In this document: piece after piece, positions 1 through 10,437 of the stretch
Layout: each line of letters opens with the position of its first letter
How positions within the stretch are numbered: position 1 is the first letter of the stretch
NCBI RefSeq assembly: GCF_016937615.1
Contig: NZ_JAFHKI010000018.1
Coordinates: 1-37,022, forward strand
Length of the DNA stretch: 37,022 nt
Direction: 5' to 3'
DNA from: Pseudomonas lactucae
Lineage (GTDB): Bacteria > Pseudomonadota > Gammaproteobacteria > Pseudomonadales > Pseudomonadaceae
Program-made: the position numbers and the translations under genes
Notes under the pieces: model-generated
The model's database searches: none
Told to the model about the DNA's origin: nothing
The model's input: only the letters and a program-made list of their open reading frames with translations

Positions 1-34
1 TTGCTCCCGATGAGGCCAGTCAAGCCACTGCCGA

Positions 35-1381
35 TCAAACAGCCGGAAAATGAATCCTGAACGCCGCCCCACCCAAAGGTGAATCCCCCAGGGTCAGCCG
101 TGCCCCGTAGCTTTCGATAATATCCTTGACCACCGCCAACCCGATCCCCTGCCCTGGATGCTGACGGTCCAGCCGCTCACCGCGCTGCAGAATCCGCGCG
201 CGCTGATCCGGCGGTACACCGGGGCCGTCATCCTCGATGCACAACTCGATGCCTTCAAGGTTTTCCACCAGGCTGACGCGCACTTCGCTCAGGCACAGGC
301 GGTAGGCGTTTTCCAGCAGGTTGCCGAGCAATTCGAGCAAGGCGCCCTTCTCGATCGGCACATCGCATTCCTGCGGCAAGTCAAAAAATACCGAAACGCC
401 CTTGTCGCGGTACACCTTGTCCAGCGTATCGCACAGGCTTTGCACCACCGGTTCCAGGCGCACCTGGTGGCGCACCAGGCCGCTTTTGCGCAGGCTGGCA
501 CGCTGCAACTGGTAACTGATCTGCTGGCTCATGCGTTCGATCTGCGCTTGCAGCACCCACGCCTGGTCGCGGTCTTCGGGGCGCTGGGCCATGTCTTCGC
601 TCACGCCCTGCAACACGGCAAGTGGGGTTTTCAGGCTGTGGGCCAGGTCGTCGAGGGAGTCGCGGTAGCGCGCCCGTTGTTCACGCTCGCTGTGCAACAA
701 GCGGTTGAGGGAACCGGTGAGGCGCAGCAATTCACGAGGATGTTGTTCGGAGAGGCTTTCACGGGTCCCCCCTTCGATCTGGTCCAGCTCCTGGCTCAAA
801 CGCCGCAGGGCTTGCAGCCCCCAGGTCAGACCCAGCCACAGCAAGGTCAGCAGCACCAGCAACGCCGCGCCGAAACCCAAATAGAGGTTTTCGCGCAGGC
901 CTTCGAGGGTCAACTGGTATTCGCGCACCGGTTGCAGCGCCACGATGCTGAACGCAGCACTCTTGCCGCCGAGCAACCGCACCTCGACGTCATAGACAAA
1001 GAACTCTTGACCGTCGGCCTCACGGATTCGCGCAAACTCATTGCCGCGCCCGTCATAGCGCGGCTTGTAGTTGATGTTTTCGTCGCGGGTCGCGCGCGAA
1101 CGCCACACCAAGTGGCCTTCGCGGTCGTAGATATAACCGAGCAGCCGGCTGTCGGCCAGGTTGAAGCGCTCGTCCGGCAATTGCACCGGCATCAGCAGGC
1201 GATTGTTTTCGACCCGCGCGGCGGAAATCAGGGTAGTCACGTCCGACGCCAGACGCTGCTCGATGGAATCCTGCAGCGCCAGGCTGAACGCGCCTTGCAT
1301 CGCCGGCAACAAGCCCAGCATAAACAGCACGGCCAGAGTGGCGGCCGCCAGCATCAAGCGCACGCGTAACGAGCGAATCAA
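35..1381 (-). CDS. phoQ: PhoQ sensor histidine kinase
   Basis: This is the membrane sensor kinase that phosphorylates PhoP in response to low Mg2+ and cationic peptides. The 448-residue protein has an N-terminal membrane segment (about 9-35), a periplasmic sensor region, a second membrane segment (about 169-188), the phospho-acceptor motif LAHSLKTPL with His248, the N-box Asn357, and the ATP-binding motifs DDGPG (384-388) and GQGIG (410-414). The length and sequence agree with P. aeruginosa PhoQ as I remember it. The start is TTG at 1381, which overlaps the phoP stop codon (TTGA), so translation is probably coupled. No ATG fits the conserved N-terminus. It is the last gene visible in the phoPQ operon. 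Confidence 0.93.
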   Translation of the reverse strand: MIRSLRVRLMLAAATLAVLFMLGLLPAMQGAFSLALQDSIEQRLASDVTTLISAARVENNRLLMPVQLPDERFNLADSRLLGYIYDREGHLVWRSRATRDENINYKPRYDGRGNEFARIREADGQEFFVYDVEVRLLGGKSAAFSIVALQPVREYQLTLEGLRENLYLGFGAALLVLLTLLWLGLTWGLQALRRLSQELDQIEGGTRESLSEQHPRELLRLTGSLNRLLHSEREQRARYRDSLDDLAHSLKTPLAVLQGVSEDMAQRPEDRDQAWVLQAQIERMSQQISYQLQRASLRKSGLVRHQVRLEPVVQSLCDTLDKVYRDKGVSVFFDLPQECDVPIEKGALLELLGNLLENAYRLCLSEVRVSLVENLEGIELCIEDDGPGVPPDQRARILQRGERLDRQHPGQGIGLAVVKDIIESYGARLTLGDSPLGGAAFRIHFPAV

Positions 1382-2055
1382 CGGCAGCGCTCATTGAACA
1401 GGTAGCCCAGGCCGCGCACGGTGTCGATCGGTTTGAACCCGGACGGCCCCTCCAGCTTGCGACGCAGGCGGCCGACCAGTACTTCAATGACATTCGGATC
1501 ACGCTCGTCGTCATCGGGGTAGAGCTGCTCCATCAAGCGGTCCTTGGCGACGACCTGCTGATGATGGCGCATCAGGTATTCAAGGATGCGGTATTCATAG
1601 GCGGTCAACGCCAGCGGTTCTTCGTCGAGGGACGCCTGCTTGCGGTTGAGGTCCAGCAGCAACGGCCCGGCGACGATGGTCGACTGGGTGAAACCGCTGG
1701 AGCGACGCAGCAAGGCGTTCATCCGCGCCTCCAGCTCTTCGAACTGGAACGGCTTGACCACATAGTCGTCGGCGCCGGCGGCCAGGCCCTCAACCTTGTC
1801 CTGCCAGTTACCGCGCGCGGTGAGGATCAGGATCGGGAACGTCTTGGCCTGGGTGCGCAACTGGCGGATCAGGTCCAGGCCGCCCATGCCGGGCAGGCCC
1901 AGGTCGACGATCGCCAGGTCGTGGTTGAATTGGCCGGTCTGGTACAGGGCCTCTTCGGCATTGGCCACGGCCTCGACCACATGGCCGCTGTCGGTCAGGC
2001 GGGTAAACAGGTGATGACGCAGCAGCGCTTCATCTTCCACCACCAGCAATTTCAT
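1378..2055 (-). CDS. phoP: PhoP response regulator, OmpR family
   Basis: This is the DNA-binding partner of PhoQ and controls Mg2+-limitation and envelope-modification genes. The 225 residues form a receiver domain with phospho-acceptor Asp51 and conserved Lys101, followed by an OmpR-type winged helix (about 125-222, ending in a DTVRGLGYLF wing motif). The ATG at 2055 is preferred over a TTG four codons upstream because GGAG lies at a good distance before it and PhoP proteins begin MKLLVVEDE. It starts 18 bp after the stop of the small periplasmic gene and overlaps phoQ, so the three genes look like one operon. Confidence 0.94.
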   Translation of the reverse strand: MKLLVVEDEALLRHHLFTRLTDSGHVVEAVANAEEALYQTGQFNHDLAIVDLGLPGMGGLDLIRQLRTQAKTFPILILTARGNWQDKVEGLAAGADDYVVKPFQFEELEARMNALLRRSSGFTQSTIVAGPLLLDLNRKQASLDEEPLALTAYEYRILEYLMRHHQQVVAKDRLMEQLYPDDDERDPNVIEVLVGRLRRKLEGPSGFKPIDTVRGLGYLFNERCR

Positions 2056-2073
2056 AAGGCTCTCCAAAGCAGA

Positions 2074-2382
2074 TCAACCGTCCGACAGAGGGACATCATA
2101 GCGGCCCTGCAGGTCTTGCGGGCGCAGTTTAATGCCATTGAACTGACCGGTCAGGTGTTCATAACCGACGCGGTAGGTTGGCTGCGAGGTCGTGAGGCCC
2201 AGGGACTGCCCCCAAGGCATGGGTTGACTGCCAGCATCTTCGAAGCTCACACGCTGGATCAGGCTACTGGTTTTCTTGGTTTTCTCCCTGCCGAACTCGG
2301 CGAAGGCACCTTCCGAGGCCTGGGCCCCGGCGGTGGCACTGAGCAGGGTCAAGGCCAACATCAGCTTTTTGATCGCAGTCAT
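2074..2382 (-). CDS. Small secreted protein of unknown function at the head of the phoPQ operon
   Basis: I do not recognise a named family. The 102-residue protein has a clear signal peptide (positive MTAIKK, a hydrophobic stretch, and an AQA cleavage site near residue 22), leaving a mature periplasmic protein of about 80 residues without cysteine. GAGG precedes the ATG at 2382. The gene ends 18 bp before phoP and is probably co-transcribed with it. In P. aeruginosa the same position holds the outer-membrane barrel gene oprH, but this protein is too short and shows no barrel-like strand pattern. A role linked to Mg2+ or envelope stress is inferred only from the position. Confidence 0.8.
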   Translation of the reverse strand: MTAIKKLMLALTLLSATAGAQASEGAFAEFGREKTKKTSSLIQRVSFEDAGSQPMPWGQSLGLTTSQPTYRVGYEHLTGQFNGIKLRPQDLQGRYDVPLSDG

Positions 2383-2510
2383 GGTGTGTTACCTCATACG
2401 CGTTTGGGCTGTTGCGACCAGCCTACGCAAATGCCCCTGAACTCCCCCTGAACGGGCGTCCAAGCGCCGTGGGCTATCCGCAGGCGTCTCAACTCGGCAA
2501 AATACCGCCC

Positions 2511-3227
2511 ATGACGCCCCTACCCGCTTGCTGCACCCCACTCGACGCCCACTGGCCATTGCCCGAACCTTTGCCTGGCACAGTGTTTCTCAGCACCCGC
2601 TTCGACCCGGCCTTATTGACCGCTGAAGACTTCCAGCGCAGCGCCGTGCCGCCACCGGCCAGCATCCAGCGCTCGGTGGCCAAGCGTCAGGCCGAATTTC
2701 TCGCCGGTCGGGTCTGTGCTCGCGCGGCACTGCAACAGCTCGATCACCTGGACTGCATCCCCGCGATCGGCGAAGACCGTGCACCGGTGTGGCCCTCGCA
2801 CATCAGTGGTTCGATCACCCACAGCACCGGACACGCCGCCGCGATTGTCGGGCACAAGGCGCAGTGGCGCGGGCTGGGGATGGACCTTGAAAATGTACTG
2901 ACACTGGAACGGGCGGAGCGCCTGGCCGGCGAAATCCTCACCGCCGATGAGCTGCTGCGCATGGCCAGCGTGCCGCGTGAGCAGATCGCGCGGCTGGTGA
3001 CGCTGACGTTCTCGGTCAAGGAAAGCCTGTTCAAGGCGCTGTATCCGATTGTGCGCAAGCGCTTCTACTTTGAGCATGCCGAGGTGGTGGAGTGGTCCGA
3101 CACTGGTCATGTGCGGTTGCGGTTGCTGACGGACCTGTCTGCCGAGTGGTGCCATGGCACGGAGGTGGTGGGGCAGTTTGCGGTGGATGGGGAGCAGTTG
3201 TTGAGCCTGGTGGCTATCGGTGCTTGA
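2511..3227 (+). CDS. pcpS: 4'-phosphopantetheinyl transferase PcpS
   Basis: This enzyme transfers the phosphopantetheine arm of CoA to carrier domains of fatty-acid, siderophore and other synthases. The 238-residue protein is of the EntD/Sfp class. It shows the Mg2+-binding GMDLE motif (Asp125, Glu127) and the KESLFK motif (170-175), with an N-terminal substrate region containing RQAEFLAGR. The ATG at 2511 is chosen because it gives the family length; a TTG start 99 bp earlier would add a proline-rich extension with no support. No strong ribosome-binding site precedes the ATG. It is transcribed divergently from the phoP operon and converges on the rstB-like gene. Pseudomonas typically has this single broad-range enzyme. 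Confidence 0.92.
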   Translation: MTPLPACCTPLDAHWPLPEPLPGTVFLSTRFDPALLTAEDFQRSAVPPPASIQRSVAKRQAEFLAGRVCARAALQQLDHLDCIPAIGEDRAPVWPSHISGSITHSTGHAAAIVGHKAQWRGLGMDLENVLTLERAERLAGEILTADELLRMASVPREQIARLVTLTFSVKESLFKALYPIVRKRFYFEHAEVVEWSDTGHVRLRLLTDLSAEWCHGTEVVGQFAVDGEQLLSLVAIGA

Positions 3228-3230
3228 TAG

Positions 3231-3246
3231 ACCGCCATCGGGCGGT
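3231..3246. terminator. Short inverted repeat between convergent genes
   Basis: ACCGCC, a four-base loop and GGCGGT form a perfect hairpin in the 20 bp between the converging stop codons of pcpS and the rstB-like gene. There is no clear T-run, so a terminator role is inferred from position. Confidence 0.4.
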
Positions 3247-3247
3247 G

Positions 3248-4858
3248 TCAGGGTTTGTCTTGATCCCTGGGCCAACTCAGGCTGAAGCAAGCTCCACCCA
3301 GATTATTGCTCTTGCCGATCAACGCCCGCCCGCCATGCCAGTAAATAATCCGCCGCACAATCGACAAGCCCAGGCCATGCCCGCCGGAGGCGCGGGTGCG
3401 GCTGTCATCGAGGCGCAGGAACGGCGTGAAAATTCGCTCCCAGGCACTCTCCGGCACGCCGGGGCCGTCGTCTTCCACATCGATACGGCAGCGCACCTGC
3501 CCCACTTGATAGCTGATCAGCACCTGCCCCTGGGCGTGACGCATGGCGTTGCTCACCAGGTTTTGCAGGGCCCGGTGCAGGTAGCGCGGCTCGGCGTCAA
3601 CCCAGGCGTCCTCCCAGTGGGCCGATGACAGGCAAATACCCCGGGCGACCGTCACCTGTGGGCGCAGTGGCGACAATTCGCCGATGACCTGATCGAGCAA
3701 CGCATCAAGGTCGACCCGCTGGAAATCCAGCGCCGGCGCGCCCTGCTCCAGCCTTGCATAGGTGAGCATTTCATCCACCAGGCCGTCGAGGTCCTGGATA
3801 TCGTTGTCCATGCCTTCAAGGTACTTGCGCCGCGCCTCGGGGGTGGCGGCGTCGCCGATCATCTCCAGGCCGAAACGCAGGCGCGCCACCGGGGTGCGCA
3901 GTTCGTGGGACACCGCGCGCACCAATTCACGCTGGATCGCCAGCAACTGCTGCAAGTGCTCGGCCATACCATTGAACGCCGCCGCTAAACGCCCGACAGA
4001 GTCCGCGCCTCGGGCCGGTACGCGCACTTCGAGGTTACCTTTGGCGATGCGCGTGGCGGCGGCTTCCAGGCCACGCAGCCGGCGCTCCAACTGACGCACC
4101 AATAGATAGACGATCAACCCAATGAGGGTCAGGCCGATCAAGGCGATCAGGATCAGCCATTGCGGCGGATAAGGGTTCATTTGATACAGCGGGCCGAGCT
4201 CCAGCACCCAGGGCGTGCCGACCATGCCGGCGAACACGCGGATCGAATCGCCGCCCTTGCCCAGGGCCATCACGGTGTCGCCTTCCGCTACGCGCCGACG
4301 TTGATCCTCATCCATATCGGCCTGGTCGAGCGTCAACAAATGCATGTCGAACCCAAACCCCTTGGCGTCCTTTATATCGGCCAGGCGTTGCGGCTGCTCA
4401 GCCATGGGAAAGCGCACCAATTCGTCAGCCAACAGGTAAATCGTCGCACGGGCCAGTTGTTCGCTGATCTGCTGCACCTCGCCAGTGAGCACCCACGGTT
4501 CCTTATCGCTGACCAGACGCAACACGCGCGCGGCGTGGGGGCCCGTCTGCTCCACCAGCACCTGGCCACGTTGCAGGCGGGTACGCTGCGACAGGTCCAA
4601 CTGCGCATCGGTGAGGGTGCGCAACTCCAGGGGAATCCCCAGCAAACGTTCCCATACCGCCAACGCGCGCTGGCGCTCGATGGCACTCATGGGCTGCAGG
4701 TTGTCGCCCATCAAGGCGAAGGTGCCGTGGGCCAGGCGCTCGCGATACTGGCCGCTGCGCACTTCGTTGAGCAAGTGCAGCGCCAGTACGCCGAGCAACG
4801 CCACCAGGATCAGCGCCGCGCACATGCCGCCGTAGATGCGCAGGAAGATCGAGTTCAC
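3248..4858 (-). CDS. rstB: RstB-like sensor histidine kinase
   Basis: This is an inner-membrane sensor kinase partner of the RstA-like regulator upstream. The 536 residues comprise a first membrane segment (about 12-31), a large periplasmic domain of about 200 residues, a second membrane segment (about 233-254), a HAMP linker (254-306), the HELRTP phospho-acceptor with His318, N-box Asn437, DDGPG (463-467) and GHGLGLS (493-499). The stop of the regulator and the GTG start at 4858 overlap by four bases. The similarity to E. coli RstB in the HELRTPVARLR and LRLDDSRTR regions is from memory. The signal it senses cannot be read from the sequence. Confidence 0.88.
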   Translation of the reverse strand: MNSIFLRIYGGMCAALILVALLGVLALHLLNEVRSGQYRERLAHGTFALMGDNLQPMSAIERQRALAVWERLLGIPLELRTLTDAQLDLSQRTRLQRGQVLVEQTGPHAARVLRLVSDKEPWVLTGEVQQISEQLARATIYLLADELVRFPMAEQPQRLADIKDAKGFGFDMHLLTLDQADMDEDQRRRVAEGDTVMALGKGGDSIRVFAGMVGTPWVLELGPLYQMNPYPPQWLILIALIGLTLIGLIVYLLVRQLERRLRGLEAAATRIAKGNLEVRVPARGADSVGRLAAAFNGMAEHLQQLLAIQRELVRAVSHELRTPVARLRFGLEMIGDAATPEARRKYLEGMDNDIQDLDGLVDEMLTYARLEQGAPALDFQRVDLDALLDQVIGELSPLRPQVTVARGICLSSAHWEDAWVDAEPRYLHRALQNLVSNAMRHAQGQVLISYQVGQVRCRIDVEDDGPGVPESAWERIFTPFLRLDDSRTRASGGHGLGLSIVRRIIYWHGGRALIGKSNNLGGACFSLSWPRDQDKP

Positions 4859-5580
4859 AGGGGCATGTCGGCGGCGGCTTCGGGGACGAACAGGTAGCCT
4901 TTACTGCGGATGGTTTTGATTAGCCGCGGGTGGATCGGGTCGTCGCCGATTTTGGGGCGAATACGCGAGATGCGCACATCAATGGAGCGGTCCTGGCCGT
5001 CATAGCCGATGCCGCGCAAGGCGATAAAGATTTCTTCGCGGGACAGGATGCGCCCGGCGTTTGCCACCAGCAGCCATAAAAGGTCGAATTCGGCGCTGGT
5101 CAATTCGATGCCGCCGTCGTGCAGCCAGGCTTCGCGCAAAGCGTTGTCCACCACCAACGGGCCGAATTGCAGGCGGCGCAGGTGTTCCACCGCCGCAGGC
5201 TCGGCCGGCTCACTGCGCCGCAACAATGCCTGGATGCGCGCCAGCAACAGCCGTGGACGCACGGGTTTGCACACATAGTCGTCGGCGCCCAGGTCCAGGC
5301 CCAGCACCTGGTCCATGTCGTCGGTGCGCGCGGTGAGCATCAGGATCACGCCGTCATAGCGCTCGCGCACCTTGCGGCAGATGCTCAGGCCGTCTTCGCC
5401 GGGCAGCATCAGGTCGAGGATCACCAGATCCGGCTGCTCGGCGACGATCCGCGCGGCAGCCAGGGCGCCGTCACCTTCGACCGACACGCACAGGCCGTTG
5501 CTCTCCAGGTACTCGCGAGTCAACTCGGCCAATCGCTCGTCGTCCTCGACGATCAGTATTTGCCAGGCTTCTTGCTCCAT
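4855..5580 (-). CDS. rstA: RstA-like response regulator, OmpR family
   Basis: This 241-residue response regulator has a receiver domain with Asp56 as the phosphorylation site and Lys105 as the conserved switch lysine, followed by an OmpR-type winged-helix DNA-binding domain (about 135-235). It is the upstream gene of a two-gene operon with the RstB-like kinase. Its target genes are not evident. In P. aeruginosa an equivalent pair also sits beside nrdA, as I remember it, so the arrangement is conserved. The 611-bp gap upstream must hold its promoter. Confidence 0.88.
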   Translation of the reverse strand: MEQEAWQILIVEDDERLAELTREYLESNGLCVSVEGDGALAAARIVAEQPDLVILDLMLPGEDGLSICRKVRERYDGVILMLTARTDDMDQVLGLDLGADDYVCKPVRPRLLLARIQALLRRSEPAEPAAVEHLRRLQFGPLVVDNALREAWLHDGGIELTSAEFDLLWLLVANAGRILSREEIFIALRGIGYDGQDRSIDVRISRIRPKIGDDPIHPRLIKTIRSKGYLFVPEAAADMPL

Positions 5581-5626
5581 GCGCTACCTCATTGTTATTC
5601 GCATTATTTTGGTCGACACGGTCGAG

Positions 5627-5649
5627 TGTGGGAGGGGCTTGCTCCCACA
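5627..5649. repeat. REP-like palindrome (TGTGGGAGGGG family)
   Basis: TGTGGGAG and CTCCCACA flank a GGGCTTG-type loop. The same core occurs at 13574, 30223, 33019 and 36667, always between genes, as expected for Pseudomonas repetitive extragenic palindromes. Confidence 0.75.
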
Positions 5650-5902
5650 GGTTGATCTTCACAGGCATACCCTGTTTGTCATGTGTTGAGGGCATAACGG
5701 AGGCGATTGTAGCCATGCCCCGACCCTTGCGCACAAGCCGGGAAATCCATTCGGTGATCGCATTTTTTTGTGATAGGGTTCGCGCCCTTCGAAATTCGCC
5801 GGGCTGTTTGATCCTTGGAACATTTAGTGACAAACGGCGTAATCCAGCAGTCATGCGGCCTACACGGTAGTTCTACCTTTCATACACATTTTACTCACAG
5901 CG

Positions 5903-5911
5903 TTATCCACA
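5903..5911 (+). promoter_or_regulatory. DnaA box upstream of nrdA
   Basis: TTATCCACA is a perfect match to the DnaA-box consensus and lies about 280 bp before the nrdA start. In E. coli DnaA directly controls nrdAB, so a link between replication initiation and dNTP supply is plausible here. A single box is seen; binding is inferred. Confidence 0.6.
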
Positions 5912-5938
5912 GGTTAGTGCGTTGCTAAGGCGTCAAAA

Positions 5939-5986
5939 ACGCATTATCTTGTAGCTCGGCGACAACAGAGACCCTACATGTAGGGT
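5939..5986 (+). promoter_or_regulatory. Candidate pair of NrdR boxes
   Basis: A perfect 16-bp palindrome, ACCCTACATGTAGGGT (5971-5986), matches 12 of 16 positions of the NrdR-box form ACACTATATATAGTGT that I recall. A weaker 9-of-16 match lies at 5939-5954, with its centre exactly 32 bp away, the usual spacing of paired NrdR sites. NrdR represses ribonucleotide reductase genes when ATP/dATP is bound. The downstream half is convincing; the upstream half is weak. Confidence 0.55.
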
Positions 5987-6191
5987 TTTCGAGCAAATTG
6001 CCCAACCACACAAGTGGCACGAAATTCAAGCGTTTTATTGCTCGCACAGCGTTGAACCAATCGATTTTCAGTAGACCAAACCGCTCACGCGGATGGCACC
6101 TGTTTCTCCATCCCGATATGGAAAACGGTACGGGTGTTGCAGGAACAGCCTGGCACTCGCAATCAAATATAGAACGTGGAGACAACCCCCC

Positions 6192-9083
<2,892 letters not shown>

Positions 9084-9119
9084 GCTGAGCGGATTGCGGG
9101 CGTACGCCGCCCGTAATTG

Positions 9120-9163
9120 AAAAAGCCAGATAGCCCACTGCAAGGGGGGTTATCTGGCTTTTT
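9120..9163. terminator. Bidirectional terminator after nrdA
   Basis: AAAAAGCCAGATA and TATCTGGCTTTTT form a perfect 13-bp stem around an 18-base loop, with a run of T on both strands. It serves nrdA and the converging effector-like gene. Confidence 0.9.
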
Positions 9164-9173
9164 CGTTTGTCGC

Positions 9174-10265
9174 CTAGAGAAAGGCGTACGCCACCCCCTG
9201 CTTCGGCGAGCCGCCTCGTCGCCCCCACAACTCCACCCGTCCGTCGATGACCGCCATTGAGTGGCGATCGTAGGCCACCACCCCAAGCTTGCCGCTCGCA
9301 AGCTCACTACTTGAAGATTGGCGATAGAAGCCTTTGAGCCCCAGACGGTCCAATGCCTCATGAGGTATTTCGCCGTTGTTCAAACTTTGCATCGCATGGG
9401 CAAAACTCTTTCTCGACTCATTAGGATTCTCATCCAGACCGTTGCCTTCCATCTGTGCCCGCTTGGCACTCGCTGCGAACATGAAGTTGGCATCTGTCAT
9501 CATGTCAGGGTTATCCCCTTTGAACTGCGCATATCTGGCCGCCTGTTTGAGTTCATCCTTGGATAACTCAAGTTCGAATCCGTCGCGCATTTTCACCTTA
9601 TAACCCCCCGCCGTTTCCTGCACGTCCTTGAAAACGTCGGTGGGCTTCTGACCAAACTTCATCATTGCCCCCTTTATCGCTGAAACCGTGACGCAGTTAC
9701 CGTCCGGCCCCTGACTGAATCCACTCCAGATATTTTCGGGCTTTTTCCCAGGGTTACTTTGATCAGGCTTGTAGTTGAAGTGCTTGGATCCCTCGGTAAT
9801 CGGCAGATTACTCATGGGCTCGCTGGGACCGAAATTGTTTGGGTTAGGCCTACCACCACCACCACCACCACCACCACCACCACCACCCGGAGAAGGTGCT
9901 GGGGCAGGCGAAGGAGAAGGCGAAGGCCCATCCGGAAACAAATCCGGAAACAGCATCCTCAACAACTCCAGCCAGCGCCGCCCCGCTTCTTCTTTCAACT
10001 GCTCCAGAATCTGCTTGAATTTCTCGTCGCCCAGCTCCTCGCGCAGGGCTTTGAGCTTGTCACGCAGGTCGCGGGCCGTCTGGTCCTTGCCGGTTGCCTG
10101 CGCATCATCAAGCGCCTTGAGCAATTTCGTGACGGCGTCTTTATCGGCCGTTGCGTCATCCTTGGGCGTGTCCGCAGGGTCTTTCCCCTTCAGATAATGC
10201 CCTGCGGCTGCCGGATCAAACCGCACACCGCCAATCTTATGAACGCCCGCGGTCAAATCACCCAT
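9174..10265 (-). CDS. Candidate effector with a C-terminal cysteine-hydrolase-like domain
   Basis: I cannot name this family with certainty. The 363-residue protein has no signal peptide or membrane segment. In order it shows a charged, helical N-terminal region (about 43-105), a low-complexity linker of Ser-Pro and Ala-Pro repeats (114-126), twelve consecutive glycines (127-138), and a C-terminal domain (about 155-363). That domain contains GPDGNC (Cys191), KMRDGF, AKRAQME, a DRHSMAVIDG motif (His335, Asp341) and a terminal WGRRGG. The order Cys, then His, then an acidic residue resembles papain- or OTU-fold hydrolases, and the modular form with a flexible linker resembles secreted effectors. 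GGAG precedes the ATG. It follows flgE on the same strand but behind a terminator, so it has its own promoter. Catalysis and secretion are inferences. Confidence 0.75.
   Translation of the reverse strand: MGDLTAGVHKIGGVRFDPAAAGHYLKGKDPADTPKDDATADKDAVTKLLKALDDAQATGKDQTARDLRDKLKALREELGDEKFKQILEQLKEEAGRRWLELLRMLFPDLFPDGPSPSPSPAPAPSPGGGGGGGGGGGGRPNPNNFGPSEPMSNLPITEGSKHFNYKPDQSNPGKKPENIWSGFSQGPDGNCVTVSAIKGAMMKFGQKPTDVFKDVQETAGGYKVKMRDGFELELSKDELKQAARYAQFKGDNPDMMTDANFMFAASAKRAQMEGNGLDENPNESRKSFAHAMQSLNNGEIPHEALDRLGLKGFYRQSSSSELASGKLGVVAYDRHSMAVIDGRVELWGRRGGSPKQGVAYAFL
9852..9887 (-). repeat. Trinucleotide repeat (GGT)12 encoding poly-glycine
   Basis: Twelve uninterrupted ACC units (GGT on the coding strand) encode Gly127-138 in the linker of the effector-like protein. 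All twelve codons are identical, which favours slippage and length change in steps of one residue without loss of frame. Confidence 0.95.
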
Positions 10266-10392
10266 GCCGCTCCACTCCCAATAAGCTCAGGCTCGAGGAG
10301 TGGCAAAACAGCCGTGCGGCGTTCCAACCTATGGCTGTCATCCCGTGATCGGCCGGGCGTTGGGAAATGGCAGCCGGGCCAGGCAACAGGCG

Positions 10393-10420
10393 AAAAAAAA
10401 CCCTCGAACGAGGGTTTTTT
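10393..10420 (-). terminator. Terminator of the flgBCDE operon
   Basis: CCCTCGAACGAGGG (10401-10414) is a perfect hairpin flanked by eight A and six T, so it can work on both strands. It lies 18 bp after the flgE stop and separates flgE from the effector-like gene. Confidence 0.9.
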
Positions 10421-10437
10421 ATCCGGCACCTAGCGCA

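Larger units (their letters stand above)
5581..6191. other. Long intergenic region between rstA and nrdA
   Basis: This 611-bp stretch separates two divergent transcription units and shows no convincing gene. It holds a short REP-like palindrome, a consensus DnaA box, a 16-bp palindrome that fits an NrdR box, and the nrdA ribosome-binding site (GGAG about ten bases before the ATG at 6192). I could not pick out a confident -35/-10 pair for either gene. Confidence 0.6.

Noticed and set aside
2412..2510. N-terminal extension of pcpS from a TTG
   Set aside because: The proline-rich extension has no family match; the ATG at 2511 gives the normal length.
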